DNA from: an uncultured Pelagibacteraceae bacterium
Lineage (GTDB): Bacteria > Pseudomonadota > Alphaproteobacteria > Pelagibacterales > Pelagibacteraceae
NCBI GenBank assembly: GCA_902618855.1
Contig: CACNCD010000003.1
Span: 33,878-97,877 of the forward strand
Reading direction: 5' to 3'
DNA: 64,000 nt
The translations under genes and the position numbers were made by a program. The first letter of the stretch is position 1, and each line of letters opens with the position of its first letter. The notes under the pieces are model-generated. The model worked only from the letters and a program-made list of their open reading frames with translations. It searched no databases and had not been told where the DNA came from. This document shows, one piece after another, positions 8,763 to 22,572 of the stretch.

Positions 8763-10918
8763 TTTTTGTCTCTTTTTTTTGTTACTTTTGTACCTGGCAT
8801 GCCCATTGTAGAACGACCTTTCGGATAGAGTTTATTTTTTACATCGTACTGTCTTATTTTGGGATTTAAAGTGATTTCTAGCTCTGTAGTTTCAAGCTTT
8901 CTAATTTCATCTCTTATTTTTGCAGCCTCCTCGAACTCTAAGTTTGAGGCAGCATCTTTCATTTTTTTATTTAAGCCTTTGAGATGTTTTTTTAGGTTTC
9001 CACCTATATTCGAGCCCTCACTGATTTTAACATAATCTTTTTCATATACACTTTCTAAAATATCACTTATTTCTTTTTTTATAGATTTTGCATCTATCTT
9101 ATTTTTTTTATTATACTCTAATTGAATTTGTCTTCTTCTATCAGTTTCCTTAATTGCTTTCTTAATGCTTTTTGTTTCTTTATCTGCATAAAGAATTACT
9201 TTTCCCTCAACGTTTCTTGCAGCTCTACCAATTGTTTGAATAAGAGATGTTTCTGATCTTAAAAATCCTTCCTTATCTGCATCAAGAATACCAACCATGG
9301 CACACTCAGGTATATCCAACCCTTCTCTTAAAAGATTAATTCCAACAAGTACATCGAATACTCCCATTCTCAAATCTCTCATGATTTCTATTCTCTCTAG
9401 TGTATCTATATCAGAATGTAGATATCTAACTTTTATTCCATTTTCATGTAAATATTCTGTCAGATCTTCGGCCATTTTTTTTGTTAATGTTGTAACGAGA
9501 ACTCTGTGATTTTTTTCAATTACATTTTTACATTCATGCATTAAATCATCCACTTGATTTTTTGCTGGTCTTATTTCAACCTCAGGATCAATTAGACCAG
9601 TAGGCCTAATTACTTGATCGATAAACTTTCCTTTAGTTTGTTCAAGTTCCCAAGGGCCAGGTGTTGCAGAAACAAAAACTGTTTGAGTTCTCATTAGATC
9701 CCATTCTTCAAATTTAAGAGGCCTATTATCCATGCAAGATGGTAGACGAAAACCATATTCAGCAAGAGTACTTTTTCTTGATCTATCTCCTTTGAACATA
9801 CCATTGAGCTGTGGAACAGTTACATGGGATTCGTCAACAAATATTAGTGTGTTGTCTGGAAAATATTCAAAAAGAGTAGGCGGAGGTTCGCCTGGTTTTC
9901 TGCCAGATAAAAATCTAGAGTAATTTTCTATACCCGCACAAGTGCCTGTAGCCTCAATCATCTCTAGATCAAATTTAGTTCTTTCTTCTAATCTTTGAGC
10001 TTCTAATAATTTATTCTCATCCTTATGTTTTTTAAGAGTGATTTCTAATTCTTTTCTAATATTTATTATTGCTTGTTCTACTGTAGGCTTAGGGGTGATG
10101 TAATGGCTGTTGGCGTAAACTTTTATCAAATTTAATTCTCTAATTTGATCGCCAGTCAGTGGATCAAATTCCTCAATTTTTTCTAGTTTATTTCCAAATA
10201 AACTTAACCTCCAAGCTCTATCCTCTAAATGAGAGGGAAAAATTTCAAGATATTCACCTCTTGCCCTAAAAGTACCTCTAAAAAAATTTTGATCATTTCT
10301 TTTATACTGTAGAGCAACCAAAGATTTAATTATGTGTTCTCTATTATAATCATTATTTTTTTGAAGAGTTAATGTCATTTTACTGTAAGCTTCAACTGAC
10401 CCTAACCCATAAATACAAGAAACACTTGCAACGATTAAAACATCATCTCTTTCAAGAAGAGATCTTGTTGCCGAGTGTCTCATTCTATCGATCTGTTCGT
10501 TTATTGATGCTTCTTTTTCAATATAAGTATCAGATCGAGGCACATAAGCCTCTGGTGTGTAGTAATCATAATAAGATACAAAATATTCTACAGCATTATC
10601 TGGAAAAAAAGACTTCATTTCGCCATAAAGCTGCGCAGCAAGAGTTTTATTGGGTGCTAAAATTAATGCCGGTCTATTTGTAGCCTCAATAACTTTTGCC
10701 ATTGTAAAAGTTTTTCCTGAACCAGTTACTCCAAGTAAAACTTGATTAAATTGATCTTTATTAGCACCATTAACTAGTTTTTTAATTGCCTCAGGTTGAT
10801 CTCCTGCTGGTTTAAAGTCGGATTTTATTTTGAACTTTTTACCACCTTCTAGTTTACCGCTAATTTCAGGTTTTTTTCCTTCTAAATCTGTAATTAAATC
10901 TTGATATGTATTTTGCAT
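8744..10918 (-). CDS. uvrB: Excinuclease ABC subunit B
   Basis: A 724-residue DNA damage-verifying helicase-like subunit. Walker A GVTGSGKT (about 64-71), the beta-hairpin region [24 protein letters not shown]-like box [11 protein letters not shown], motif [16 protein letters not shown] and QTIGRAARN, and a C-terminal UVR motif ([18 protein letters not shown]) for UvrC. The C-terminal tail is very basic. First gene of uvrB-folM-folB-uvrC-pgsA, all overlapping or within 2 bp. Divergent from the aminotransferase across 36 bp, so the promoters must overlap. Confidence 0.97.
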   Translation of the reverse strand: MQNTYQDLITDLEGKKPEISGKLEGGKKFKIKSDFKPAGDQPEAIKKLVNGANKDQFNQVLLGVTGSGKTFTMAKVIEATNRPALILAPNKTLAAQLYGEMKSFFPDNAVEYFVSYYDYYTPEAYVPRSDTYIEKEASINEQIDRMRHSATRSLLERDDVLIVASVSCIYGLGSVEAYSKMTLTLQKNNDYNREHIIKSLVALQYKRNDQNFFRGTFRARGEYLEIFPSHLEDRAWRLSLFGNKLEKIEEFDPLTGDQIRELNLIKVYANSHYITPKPTVEQAIINIRKELEITLKKHKDENKLLEAQRLEERTKFDLEMIEATGTCAGIENYSRFLSGRKPGEPPPTLFEYFPDNTLIFVDESHVTVPQLNGMFKGDRSRKSTLAEYGFRLPSCMDNRPLKFEEWDLMRTQTVFVSATPGPWELEQTKGKFIDQVIRPTGLIDPEVEIRPAKNQVDDLMHECKNVIEKNHRVLVTTLTKKMAEDLTEYLHENGIKVRYLHSDIDTLERIEIMRDLRMGVFDVLVGINLLREGLDIPECAMVGILDADKEGFLRSETSLIQTIGRAARNVEGKVILYADKETKSIKKAIKETDRRRQIQLEYNKKNKIDAKSIKKEISDILESVYEKDYVKISEGSNIGGNLKKHLKGLNKKMKDAASNLEFEEAAKIRDEIRKLETTELEITLNPKIRQYDVKNKLYPKGRSTMGMPGTKVTKKRDKKWKHKR

Positions 10919-10942
10919 ATATTAAACAAAGTAATAAAATAA

Positions 10943-13168
<2,226 letters not shown>

Positions 13169-13175
13169 ATTTTTT

Positions 13176-14123
13176 TTAGTTATGAGAAAGATGTTTTTCA
13201 GCTTCAAGTGCCGCCATGCATCCCATTCCTGCAGCAGTTACAGCCTGTCTAAATATTTTATCTTTAACATCTCCAGCAGCAAATACTCCAGGAACATTAG
13301 TTTCAGTTGAATCTGGTTTAGTAACTAAATAACCTTCTTTATCCATTTTAAGTTGATCTTTAAATAGCTGGGTAGCAGGGTCATGACCTATAGCAATAAA
13401 AAGACCATCAATTTTCATTTCTTCAGATTGATTTGTTTTTACATTCTTTACTTTTAAACCTGTTACATTTTTAGGATCTTTATTTCCCAAAACATCTTCA
13501 ACTACAGTATCCCATACTATTTCAATTTTTTTATTATCCATTAATTTTTTTTGTAACATTTTCTCAGCTCTTAATTCGTTTCTTCTGTGAATAAGTTTTA
13601 CTTTAGATGCAAATTTTGTAAGAAACATTGCTTCTTCAACTGCTGCATTTCCTCCACCAACAACCGCAACAGTTTTGTTCTTAAAGAAAAACCCATCACA
13701 TGTTGCACATGCAGAAACACCAAAGCCTCTAAATTTTTGTTCAGACTCGATATTTAACCATCTTGCTTGAGCCCCAGTAGAAATTATAATTGTATCAGCA
13801 GTATATTTTTGTCCACCATCCCCAATAGCTTCAAAAGGTTTTGATTTGAAATTTACGGATGATATATGGTCTTGAATCATCTCAGTGCCTACAGCTTGAG
13901 CCTGTTCTTTCATTTGTTCCATTAACCAAGGACCCTGGATAACTTCAGCAAACCCTGGGTAGTTTTCAACATCAGTTGTAGTTGTTAGTTGACCACCTGG
14001 CTCCATGCCAGTAACCATTATAGGTTTAAGCATTGCTCTTGCAGCATAAACTGCAGCAGTATATCCAGCTGGGCCAGATCCAATTATTAACACTTTTGTG
14101 TGTTTAGTTGGATTTTGATTCAT
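13176..14123 (-). CDS. trxB: Thioredoxin-disulfide reductase
   Basis: A 315-residue FAD/NADPH flavoenzyme that reduces thioredoxin. FAD-binding GSGPAGYTAAVYAARA near the N-terminus, the redox-active C139-A-T-C142 in SACATCDGFF, NADPH-binding VVGGGNAAVEEA and the C-terminal FAD motif VPGVFAAGDVKDKIFRQ are all intact. Length matches low-molecular-weight TrxB. The start codon lies 21 bp from the divergent ELM1-like gene, so promoter sequence is minimal and probably overlaps coding sequence. Confidence 0.97.
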   Translation of the reverse strand: MNQNPTKHTKVLIIGSGPAGYTAAVYAARAMLKPIMVTGMEPGGQLTTTTDVENYPGFAEVIQGPWLMEQMKEQAQAVGTEMIQDHISSVNFKSKPFEAIGDGGQKYTADTIIISTGAQARWLNIESEQKFRGFGVSACATCDGFFFKNKTVAVVGGGNAAVEEAMFLTKFASKVKLIHRRNELRAEKMLQKKLMDNKKIEIVWDTVVEDVLGNKDPKNVTGLKVKNVKTNQSEEMKIDGLFIAIGHDPATQLFKDQLKMDKEGYLVTKPDSTETNVPGVFAAGDVKDKIFRQAVTAAGMGCMAALEAEKHLSHN

Positions 14124-14144
14124 ATCAAAGCTATATAGTAATTT

Positions 14145-15101
14145 ATGTCTAAATTAAAAGGGTTATTATTAACAGAGGGCATGCATGGCATGATAAGCCA
14201 AGCCGAAGGCCTAGCAAGAGGTTTAGAACTTGATTTTATACACGAAAAAATTGAACTTAATAATTTTTGGAATTTTTTACCCCCAAAAATAACTCCCGCT
14301 AAAAATTTTGTTTTTAAAAATAATTTAGATAATGATAATTTTAATATCGTAATTTCATGCGGAAGAAAAAGTGTTATCCCATCTATATATTTAAAAAATA
14401 AATTTAAGAATAAAATTATAAATATACACGTACAAAATCCTAAAGTATCCCTTAAAAATTTTGATTTTGTTGTTGTTCCTGAACACGACAGTTTAACTGG
14501 GGAAAATGTCATATCTACGAAAGGAGCAATACACTATTTAACAAAAGATGAATTAGTTCTTAGTCAAAATTATCTAAAATCTAAAATTAACCCCAAAAAA
14601 AAGATAGTATCATTTGTTATTGGAGGTCCTAATAAATATTATAACTATAATGATAAAATGATAGATGATATTTTTCTTAAAATTAAAAAAAATTTTATTC
14701 AAAATAATTATCAAGCAATTATTATACCCTCTATGAGAACGCCCAAAAATGTTATTCAAAGGGCACAAAATTATTTCGATAAACAACAAATTATAATTTC
14801 AGATATTGATAAACAAGCTTATCTTTCATCTCTACAATTGGCTGATCATATCGTTGTAATGTGCGACTCAACGTCAATGATATCCGAAGCTGCTTTAACC
14901 GGAAAACCAATATATGTTGCGCAAATGCCACCGAAAAAAAATAACAAGAGATTTAAAGACTTTTTTAAGCTTTTTGAGAATTTAAATATTATTAAAAATC
15001 TTGGGACAACTGTAGAAGAGTGGAGCTATCAAAAATTAGATGAAACTCAAAGAGTATCAAGTTATATAAAGGAAAAAATTAAAAATTATGACTTTTCTTA
15101 A
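14145..15101 (+). CDS. ELM1/DUF1022-family protein, glycosyltransferase-like
   Basis: A 318-residue protein of the ELM1 family, named from the plant mitochondrial fission factor and widespread in alphaproteobacteria. Hallmarks are EGMHGMISQAEGLARGL at the N-terminus and VISCGRKSVIPSIYLK; the C-terminal half has VIGGPNKYYNYN and a GT-B-like VMCDSTSMISEAALTGKPIY segment resembling the donor-site region of UDP-sugar transferases. Bacterial function is not established; an envelope glycan role is inferred. Its end overlaps the next gene by 14 bp. Confidence 0.8.
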   Translation: MSKLKGLLLTEGMHGMISQAEGLARGLELDFIHEKIELNNFWNFLPPKITPAKNFVFKNNLDNDNFNIVISCGRKSVIPSIYLKNKFKNKIINIHVQNPKVSLKNFDFVVVPEHDSLTGENVISTKGAIHYLTKDELVLSQNYLKSKINPKKKIVSFVIGGPNKYYNYNDKMIDDIFLKIKKNFIQNNYQAIIIPSMRTPKNVIQRAQNYFDKQQIIISDIDKQAYLSSLQLADHIVVMCDSTSMISEAALTGKPIYVAQMPPKKNNKRFKDFFKLFENLNIIKNLGTTVEEWSYQKLDETQRVSSYIKEKIKNYDFS

Positions 15102-15750
15102 CTCTTTAACAAACAATTCTAAAGAACACAACGAACCTTTTAAACATTGGGAGCTAAATGAGCCTCTATCTAATGAAGCGATTAGCGAGATTATAAATGC
15201 AGATATACCCAACGTAGCAGAACATAATTTAACTTATGATGGAACTCGAGCTATCGATGGTGGTGCGCCTGAATTTAGAGAAGGTATTGCTTCTGGAGGA
15301 AAGGCAATAAAATTTAGATGTTTTGTTACTAAACAAAATGCAGATCAATTTCCCAATCTAGTAAAGTTCATAAAAGAACTTCAATCAGAGAAAACTTATA
15401 GAAAAATTTCTGAACTCATAAATAAAGATTTATCAAATTCATTTGTAAGAGTGGAGGTGATATGCGATCGAAAAGGTTTTTGGCTTAAACCACATTGTGA
15501 TATAAAAGAAAAATTACTATCTTGCCTATTGTTTGTTAATAAATTCAATGAGTCAGAAAGCTTAGGTACAGACTTTTATAATTCTAATCTTGAAAAAATT
15601 AAAACAGTTCCATACAAACATAATTATGGGTATTTCTTTTCAAGCGGACCAAATACTTGGCATGGAATGGAAAAGAAAGAAATAGTAAAAGAAAGAAGAT
15701 GCCTTCAAGTAAATTATGTTTCTTTCCCTACCGATTGGAAAGTCGATTAA
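15088..15750 (+). CDS. 2-oxoglutarate/Fe(II)-dependent oxygenase
   Basis: A 220-residue double-stranded beta-helix oxygenase of the prolyl-4-hydroxylase-like group. The iron-binding HxD is in LKPHCDIKEK, the distal His in NTWHGMEKKEI, and the 2-oxoglutarate-binding Arg follows in KERRCLQVNY. The substrate is unknown. It is translationally coupled to the ELM1-like gene (14 bp overlap), so it may modify a glycan, protein or small molecule handled by the same pathway. It ends one base before the convergent carB stop, leaving no intergenic space. Confidence 0.8.
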   Translation: MTFLNSLTNNSKEHNEPFKHWELNEPLSNEAISEIINADIPNVAEHNLTYDGTRAIDGGAPEFREGIASGGKAIKFRCFVTKQNADQFPNLVKFIKELQSEKTYRKISELINKDLSNSFVRVEVICDRKGFWLKPHCDIKEKLLSCLLFVNKFNESESLGTDFYNSNLEKIKTVPYKHNYGYFFSSGPNTWHGMEKKEIVKERRCLQVNYVSFPTDWKVD

Positions 15751-18700
15751 TTAAACATCTTGAAGAGAATTTACAGTTATTTTTTTTGTTTTAAGCGATC
15801 TAATGCCCTCTAAACATGCTTGAGCAGTAGACATATTGGTACAATAGGGAACTTTATTTATTAGTGTTGCTCTCCTTAAAGCAATAGCGTCATTCAAACG
15901 ATGTTCGCTTCTTCCTCCGCCAGTATTTATTACCAAAGCAATTCTTTTTGAGTTTAAAACGTCTACTATGTGCGGAGAACCACCGCTAACTTTATTAATT
16001 ATTTTACATTTCATACCATTTTTCCGTATATAATTTGCGGTACCTTCAGTTCCACATAGTGTAAAATTTAATTTGAGAAGTTTTTTTGCTAAATCTACTC
16101 CTTCCTCTTTATGACTATTTTTTAATGAAATAAAGGCCAATCCTTTTGTTGGTAAAGAGTTTGAGGAAGCAATTTGACTTTTAGCATAAGCAAGACCAAA
16201 ATCTTTATCAAATCCCATAACTTCTCCAGTGGATTTCATTTCAGGTCCAAGCAATACATCCACATTAGGAAATTTATTAAAGGGAAAAACAGCCTCTTTA
16301 ACTGCATACATATTTTTACTCATATTTTTAAGATTAAATTTTTTTAATTTATCACCTGTCATTACTCTAGAAGCTATTTTAGCTAAAGGTATTCCTTTTG
16401 CTTTTGATACAAATGGAACTGTCCTGCTAGCCCGAGGATTTACTTCTATAATAAAAATTTCATCATTTTTAATTGCATATTGTATGTTCATGAAACCTTT
16501 AACTTTAAGAGCCAGGGCTAATTTTTTAGTCTGGTTATTTATTTCTTCTATTAACTCTTTTTTTATCGCAATAGGTGGCAAGCAACAGGCCGAGTCTCCT
16601 GAATGAATTCCTGCCTCTTCAATATGTTGCATTATGCCTGCAACAAAAACCTCTTTTCCATCTGAAATAGCATCAACATCTACCTCCATTGCATTATTTA
16701 TAAATTTATCAATTAAAATTGGATTATTTTCACCAGCTTTAAATGCCTGTTCAACAAGTTCTTTGAGTTGGTCTTTCTCATATACTATTTCCATAGCTCT
16801 TCCACCAAGAACGTATGAAGGTCTAACCATTAAAGGTAATCCAATTTTTAAGGCAATTTCAATTGCCTCATTATACGTTTTTGCAATCCCACTTTCTGCT
16901 TGTTTTAACTTTAACTTGATTAAAAGCTTTCTGAATCTATCTCTATCTTCCGCTAGATCTATTGAGGAATATTGGGTGCCTATTATTGGCAGTGAATTTT
17001 CGTGAAGAAATTTAGCTAATTTTATGGGAGTTTGACCTCCAAATTGTGCAATTATTCCGACTAAATTTCCAGCAGACCTTTCTTTTAATATAATGTTATG
17101 AACATATTCCTCTATCAATGGTTCGAAATACAATCTATCACTTGTATCATAATCTGTTGATACTGTTTCGGGATTGCAATTTATCATAATAGTCTCATAT
17201 CCGGCTTCTTTCAAAGCATAGCTTGCTTGACAACAGCAGTAATCAAATTCTATACCTTGGCCTATTCTGTTTGGACCTCCACCCAAAATAATTATTTTTT
17301 TTCTTGAAGTAGGGTTTGCCTCACATTCACTTTTTAATGAAAAATTCCTTTGATATGTAGAGTACATATAGGGCGTAAATGATTTAAATTCAGCTGCACA
17401 AGTATCTACCTTTTTGTAAACAGGAAAAACTTTTAAAGCTATTCTTTTTTGTCTAATTATTTTTTCACTAGTTTTTGTAAGTTCAGATATTTTTTTATCA
17501 GAAAAGCCTATAGATTTAATCTTATTAAAATTTTCAAAGTTTTTAGGAATTCCATTTTTTTTTAGATTATTTTCTTCCACTACAATTTCTTTTATTTGAT
17601 CCAAAAACCATGGATCTATTCCAGATAATTTATGTATTCGATTTAAACTTATTTTTTTTCTAATAGCTTCTGCAACTAATAATAATTTATTCGGTATATT
17701 TATTTTGAGCTGTTTTTCTATCTCTTTATAACTTAAATTAAAAATTCTGTCTAAACCAGAAAAACCTATTTCCAGAGATGACAATGCCTTTTGCAAAGAT
17801 TCTTTAAAATTTCTTCCTATAGCCATTGCCTCACCTACAGATTTCATTGAGGTTCCTAAAACAGCAGGTGATTGTGAAAATTTTTCAAATGTAAATCTTG
17901 GAATTTTAGTTACTACATAGTCAATGGTTGGTTCAAATGAAGCAGGGGTTGTTTTTGTTATTTCGTTTTTTAATTCATCAAGCGTGTATCCAATAGCCAA
18001 CTTTGCTGCAACTTTTGCGATAGGAAAACCCGTAGCTTTAGATGCTAGAGCAGAGGACCTAGAGACTCTAGGATTCATCTCAATTACAACCATTCTTCCA
18101 TTTTTTGGATTTATTGCGAATTGAACATTTGACCCACCAGTTTCAACACCAATTTTTCTTAAGCATGCGATCGATGCATTTCTCATTACTTGATATTCTT
18201 TATCTGTTAGAGTTAAAGCTGGAGCAATTGTTATTGAGTCACCGGTATGAATGCCCATAGGGTCCACATTTTCTATTGAACAAACTATTATACAATTGTC
18301 ATTTTTATCTCTTACAACTTCCATTTCAAATTCCTTCCATCCTTCAAGACATTCTTCTATTAAAACTTGACTGACAGGGGACTCGTTTAAACCATTTTTG
18401 ACAATTTTAAAAAATTCATTTTTATTTTTTGCAATGCCACCACCTAGTCCACCTAAAGTAAATGCTGGTCTAATTATTGCAGGTAAACCAATTTTTCTCA
18501 AAGCTTTAGCTGCATCCTTATATTTCTTTATTATTTTTGATTTGGGAAGATCTAAACCTATATCAATCATATTTTTTCTAAACTTTTTTCTGTCCTCTGC
18601 GTTTTCGATAGCTTTTGACTTTGCTCCAATAAGTTCAATTTTATATTTTTTTAAAATACCTTTTTTTTCTGCTTCCATTGCTAAATTTAGTGCCGTTTGA

Positions 18701-18975
18701 CCTCCCATGGTAGGCAAGATTGCATCAGGTTTTTCCTTTTGAATTATTTTTTCTAAAATGTCTAAAGTAATAGGTTCTATGTATGTTTTGTCAGCAACAT
18801 TAGGGTCAGTCATAATTGTTGCTGGATTAGAATTAATTAAAATGACTTTATAACCTTCATCTTTGAGGGCTTTACAGGCTTGTGTTCCTGAATAATCAAA
18901 CTCACATGCCTGACCAATTACTATAGGCCCCGCACCAACAACTAAAATTTTTTTAAGATCTTTTCTTTTTGGCAT
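15751..18975 (-). CDS. carB: Carbamoyl phosphate synthase large subunit
   Basis: A 1074-residue enzyme of arginine and pyrimidine synthesis. Two homologous ATP-grasp halves are visible: [20 protein letters not shown] at the start, and a repeat at about residue 555 ([19 protein letters not shown]). Each half has its ATP-grasp metal site ([20 protein letters not shown] and [20 protein letters not shown]). The last 140 residues form the MGS-like allosteric domain ([19 protein letters not shown]). Overlaps carA by 23 bp. Family length and all key motifs are normal. Confidence 0.98.
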   Translation of the reverse strand: MPKRKDLKKILVVGAGPIVIGQACEFDYSGTQACKALKDEGYKVILINSNPATIMTDPNVADKTYIEPITLDILEKIIQKEKPDAILPTMGGQTALNLAMEAEKKGILKKYKIELIGAKSKAIENAEDRKKFRKNMIDIGLDLPKSKIIKKYKDAAKALRKIGLPAIIRPAFTLGGLGGGIAKNKNEFFKIVKNGLNESPVSQVLIEECLEGWKEFEMEVVRDKNDNCIIVCSIENVDPMGIHTGDSITIAPALTLTDKEYQVMRNASIACLRKIGVETGGSNVQFAINPKNGRMVVIEMNPRVSRSSALASKATGFPIAKVAAKLAIGYTLDELKNEITKTTPASFEPTIDYVVTKIPRFTFEKFSQSPAVLGTSMKSVGEAMAIGRNFKESLQKALSSLEIGFSGLDRIFNLSYKEIEKQLKINIPNKLLLVAEAIRKKISLNRIHKLSGIDPWFLDQIKEIVVEENNLKKNGIPKNFENFNKIKSIGFSDKKISELTKTSEKIIRQKRIALKVFPVYKKVDTCAAEFKSFTPYMYSTYQRNFSLKSECEANPTSRKKIIILGGGPNRIGQGIEFDYCCCQASYALKEAGYETIMINCNPETVSTDYDTSDRLYFEPLIEEYVHNIILKERSAGNLVGIIAQFGGQTPIKLAKFLHENSLPIIGTQYSSIDLAEDRDRFRKLLIKLKLKQAESGIAKTYNEAIEIALKIGLPLMVRPSYVLGGRAMEIVYEKDQLKELVEQAFKAGENNPILIDKFINNAMEVDVDAISDGKEVFVAGIMQHIEEAGIHSGDSACCLPPIAIKKELIEEINNQTKKLALALKVKGFMNIQYAIKNDEIFIIEVNPRASRTVPFVSKAKGIPLAKIASRVMTGDKLKKFNLKNMSKNMYAVKEAVFPFNKFPNVDVLLGPEMKSTGEVMGFDKDFGLAYAKSQIASSNSLPTKGLAFISLKNSHKEEGVDLAKKLLKLNFTLCGTEGTANYIRKNGMKCKIINKVSGGSPHIVDVLNSKRIALVINTGGGRSEHRLNDAIALRRATLINKVPYCTNMSTAQACLEGIRSLKTKKITVNSLQDV

Positions 18976-20149
18976 TTTTTTTCATATTGTTGATAAATTC
19001 TTGAAATAAATAAACACTATCTTGAGGGCCAGGGTTAGATTCAGGATGATATTGGACAGAGAACACAGGTTTGTTTTTCAATCTAATTCCTTCAATACTA
19101 TTATCAAATAAAGATGTGTGAGTTACTTGAATATTTTTGGGTAAATTTTCTTTAACAATCTCGAAACCGTGATTTTGACTTGTAATTTCAACTTTATTTT
19201 CAATCAAATTTTTTACAGGATGATTTGCCCCTCTGTGTCCTAATTTCATTTTTCTCGTTTTTGCACCTAGTGCTAAACCTAATATTTGATGACCTAAACA
19301 TATTCCAAAAACAGGTAAGTCTTTTTTGATAAGTTCATTAATTATTCCTATAGCATATTTTCCTGTTGCAGCAGGATCACCAGGTCCATTAGATAAAAAA
19401 ATACCATTTGGTTTTAATTTTAAAATCTTTTCAACACTAGTTTTGCATGAAACTATATTTACTTTACAATTAAAATCTGAAAAATATCTTAAAATATTTT
19501 TTTTAATACCATAATCTATAGCAACTACATTAAGTGATTTGGTGTTATTTCTTATATACCCAATTTCTTTTTTCCAAGTTTTAAATCCTTTCCATATATA
19601 ATTTTTTTTAGTTGTTACTTTTTCAGCTAAATCTAAATTTTTTAACCCATTCCATTTTATGGTTATATTCATTAATTTTTTTAAATTAAATTTCCCTTTT
19701 TTATTTAAAGCAATTGTTCCTTTGGGAGCGCCCTTGTCTCTAATGAAATTAGTTAAGCTTCTAGTATCTAACCCAGTTATCCCGACTACTTTATTTCTTT
19801 TAAGCCATAAGTCTAAATTTGCCAAAGATCTATAATTTGATGGGTTTGTAATTTCAGAGTTGAATATCACACCTTTTGTCCAAATTTTATCAGACTCATG
19901 ATCCTCTTTATTTGTTCCAACGTTTCCTATATGAGGAAAGGTAAAGTTAATTATTTGTCCCGCATATGAGGGGTCAGAAATAATTTCTTGGTAACCAGTT
20001 AAAGATGTATTAAAACAAACTTCTCCAGTTGCGGTACCTTCATATCCAATGCCAATACCTTTTAACACTGTCCTATTTTCAAGAACTAAAACACCTGTAT
20101 GAATCTTTGAGATTTTATTTGAGTTATTTTTTTTTGCTTTTTTCTTCAA
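18953..20149 (-). CDS. carA: Carbamoyl phosphate synthase small subunit
   Basis: A 398-residue glutamine amidotransferase subunit that supplies ammonia to CarB. The class I GATase triad is present: nucleophile Cys in [12 protein letters not shown], and His/Glu in [16 protein letters not shown]. The N-terminal CPSase domain includes [20 protein letters not shown] and [17 protein letters not shown]. It has a lysine-rich N-terminal extension of about 15 residues before HTGVLVLEN, so a slightly later start is possible but no in-frame ATG supports it. The 117 bp to the divergent yqeY gene should hold the carAB promoter. Confidence 0.97.
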   Translation of the reverse strand: MKKKAKKNNSNKISKIHTGVLVLENRTVLKGIGIGYEGTATGEVCFNTSLTGYQEIISDPSYAGQIINFTFPHIGNVGTNKEDHESDKIWTKGVIFNSEITNPSNYRSLANLDLWLKRNKVVGITGLDTRSLTNFIRDKGAPKGTIALNKKGKFNLKKLMNITIKWNGLKNLDLAEKVTTKKNYIWKGFKTWKKEIGYIRNNTKSLNVVAIDYGIKKNILRYFSDFNCKVNIVSCKTSVEKILKLKPNGIFLSNGPGDPAATGKYAIGIINELIKKDLPVFGICLGHQILGLALGAKTRKMKLGHRGANHPVKNLIENKVEITSQNHGFEIVKENLPKNIQVTHTSLFDNSIEGIRLKNKPVFSVQYHPESNPGPQDSVYLFQEFINNMKKNAKKKRS

Positions 20150-20266
20150 TTACAACTCATGAGTTAAAGGTTAATACAATAAATCCCTTATTACCGCAAC
20201 AGATGTAATGTGGAAAAATTAAAAATTTTCTTTTTAACAATTTTGTCTTTGAAGTAAATTAAAAAA

Positions 20267-20728
20267 ATGTCATTAAAAGATAAAATCAATATTAGCTACC
20301 AAAACTCTTTAAAATCGAAAGATAGAATGCAGATATCAACCTATAGGTTAATCATATCAGGTATAAAAGATTTGGATATAGCCAACCGCTCTGGACCGAA
20401 TAAAAAGGACACTGATGACGAAGACGTAAAAAAGCTTTTAAAAAAAATGATGAAACAAAGGGCCGAATCTATAGATATTTACAAAAAAAATAACAGAATA
20501 GATTTACTGGAGATAGAACAGAAGGAACATGATATATTAGCAAGCTTCTTGCCAAAACAATTATCAGACGAGGAAACAAAAAAAATTTGCTCCGAATTAA
20601 TCAACTCAACCGGAGCAACTTCTTTAAAAGATATGGGTAAAGTAATGGGAGAATTAAAAAAAAAATATTCTGATAATTTAGACTTTGCCAAAGCAGGCTC
20701 ATTATTAAAAGAGTTATTAAAAAATTAA
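20267..20728 (+). CDS. yqeY: GatB/YqeY domain protein
   Basis: A 153-residue YqeY-family protein: helical N-terminal domain (RMQISTYRLIISGIKDLDI, KMMKQRAESIDIYKKN) and a small C-terminal domain resembling the GatB tRNA-binding tail (INSTGATSLKDMGKVMGELK). Some members promote tRNA-dependent amidation; the cellular role is not well established. It precedes dnaG by 2 bp and rpoD follows, the usual proteobacterial macromolecular-synthesis cluster in which yqeY occupies the place of rpsU. Start ATG 20267 is preceded by AT-rich sequence without a clear Shine-Dalgarno. Confidence 0.9.
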   Translation: MSLKDKINISYQNSLKSKDRMQISTYRLIISGIKDLDIANRSGPNKKDTDDEDVKKLLKKMMKQRAESIDIYKKNNRIDLLEIEQKEHDILASFLPKQLSDEETKKICSELINSTGATSLKDMGKVMGELKKKYSDNLDFAKAGSLLKELLKN

Positions 20729-20730
20729 TT

Positions 20731-22503
20731 ATGAAGTATCCAAAGGAATATTTAGATGAAATTAAGATGAGACTTAAAGTTTCTACCGTTGTAGCAAGAA
20801 CTGTGAATTTGAAAAAAAGAGGAAAAGAATTTGTAGGATTATCTCCTTTTAAGAATGAAAAAACACCGTCATTTACAGTCAATGATGATAAACAATTTTA
20901 TCATTGTTTTGCAACATCTGAACATGGAAATATATTTGATTTTGTAATGAAAACTCAGAACCTGAAGTTTGGTGAAGCAGTTAAATTTTTAGCTAACCTA
21001 GCTGGAATGCGTCCTTATACTTTTTCTAAACAAGATGAGGAAAGAGAAAAAGCATGGAAAGAATATAGCTCAATTTATAATCAATATGTAAAATTTTATC
21101 ATGATGCGCTTTTCAAAAATGAAGACTCAAACAATGCAAGAGATTATTTAAAAAAAAGAAGTCTTTCTAAAGAAGAGGTTAAAAAATTTAAAATAGGATA
21201 TGTAAAAAGAAATTCAAACTTTTATGATCAAATTAAAAAAGATTTTAGCGATAAAGTCTTAATAGAAAGTGGCCTTTTTTATTTTGATGAAAAAAATAAA
21301 ATTTTTTTAGAAAGGTTTAGAGATAGAATTATTTTTCCAATAAACAATATTTCTGGACAACCCATTGGGCTTGGTGGCAGAACTTTTCAAGATAAAAATT
21401 ATTTAGCAAAGTATATTAATTCACCTGAGACATCTTTTTTTAGGAAAGGATCTAATTTATATAACTTAGATTTAGCGAGAAAATTATCAAATAAAATAGA
21501 ATATGTTTATCTTGTGGAGGGGTACATGGATGTTATTGGATTAAGCAAAAATGGAATTGAAAATGCTGTTGCAAATTTAGGAACCTCTCTAACTGATAAA
21601 CAAATTTTAGTTTTGAATCAATTTTTTAATGACATAATAATTTGTTTTGATGGAGATGAGAGTGGCTATAAAGCGGCATTAAGAGCAGCAGAAAATTCAA
21701 TTAAAGAGCTAAAGCCAGAAAAAAAAATTTCTTTTTTATTTTTACCTGAAAAAGAAGACCCAGATAGTTTTGTAAATAAAAATGGAAAAGATGCTTTTGC
21801 TAAATTTACAAATGAAAATAAAGTACCAATACATAAATTTATATTTAATCATTATATGAAAGAAACAAGTGACGATCCATCTTCAATGGCTATATTTGAA
21901 AAAAAATTAAGAGCTATTGCAAATACTATAAAAGATAATTTTATTAAAAAATATATTCTGGAATTTTTTTTAGAACAAATTTCTTCTCTTACGCCATATT
22001 CAAATTTGAGTACATCTAAAAATGATCATAAAAAATCCAAGTCATTAAAAAGTACCCAAAAATATTTCAATGATAGTAAATCCTTAAGCCCAATTGAGAT
22101 AAAAGAATTTTCTTTGTTATATATTCTCTTAAACAATCTTGATTTATTTAAGTTAAGACCTGAATTAATTGAAAATATTAAATTTTTTACTAGTGAAAAT
22201 AAGATGATTTTTGAAAAAATTTTAGGAGAATTAAATATTAAAGATAATTTAAAATTAAATGATTTAGAAATAGATACACAATTAACAGATAAAATTTTCA
22301 AATTTGCCTCAATAAAACATATTTTATATAACAACAATGATGAACAAAAGGTTCTTGAACTTTTTGAGGAAATTAAAAGAGATCTAAAAAACTATGAATT
22401 GGAGTATAGAATTGAAGAGCTAGAATCAAAATTTTCAAAAGATTTGAGTGAAAGTACATTTAATGAAATAAGGGAGTTGAAAAAATTACAAAATATCAAT
22501 TAA
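20731..22503 (+). CDS. dnaG: DNA primase, zinc site degenerate
   Basis: A 590-residue primase that lays down RNA primers at the replication fork. The N-terminal CHC2 domain is recognisable from EKTPSFTV, but the four zinc ligand positions read S38, K41, C59, T62, so only one Cys remains. The TOPRIM core has VYLVEGYMDVIGL (catalytic Glu), NAVANLGTSLT and the metal-binding CFDGDESGYKAALRAAE with PEKEDPDSFV. The C-terminal helicase-binding region is divergent, as is usual. Close spacing with yqeY and rpoD supports co-expression. The rest of the enzyme looks functional, so this is not a pseudogene. Confidence 0.95.
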   Translation: MKYPKEYLDEIKMRLKVSTVVARTVNLKKRGKEFVGLSPFKNEKTPSFTVNDDKQFYHCFATSEHGNIFDFVMKTQNLKFGEAVKFLANLAGMRPYTFSKQDEEREKAWKEYSSIYNQYVKFYHDALFKNEDSNNARDYLKKRSLSKEEVKKFKIGYVKRNSNFYDQIKKDFSDKVLIESGLFYFDEKNKIFLERFRDRIIFPINNISGQPIGLGGRTFQDKNYLAKYINSPETSFFRKGSNLYNLDLARKLSNKIEYVYLVEGYMDVIGLSKNGIENAVANLGTSLTDKQILVLNQFFNDIIICFDGDESGYKAALRAAENSIKELKPEKKISFLFLPEKEDPDSFVNKNGKDAFAKFTNENKVPIHKFIFNHYMKETSDDPSSMAIFEKKLRAIANTIKDNFIKKYILEFFLEQISSLTPYSNLSTSKNDHKKSKSLKSTQKYFNDSKSLSPIEIKEFSLLYILLNNLDLFKLRPELIENIKFFTSENKMIFEKILGELNIKDNLKLNDLEIDTQLTDKIFKFASIKHILYNNNDEQKVLELFEEIKRDLKNYELEYRIEELESKFSKDLSESTFNEIRELKKLQNIN

Positions 22504-22572
22504 ATCATTAAATTTAAACATGGATTTTTATAAAATTGTCATTATATAGATCTTCCGTACTTTTTTATTATT

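Noticed and set aside
14120-14512. Minus-strand frame of 130 codons
   Set aside because: Antisense to the ELM1-like gene, whose family hallmarks are clear.
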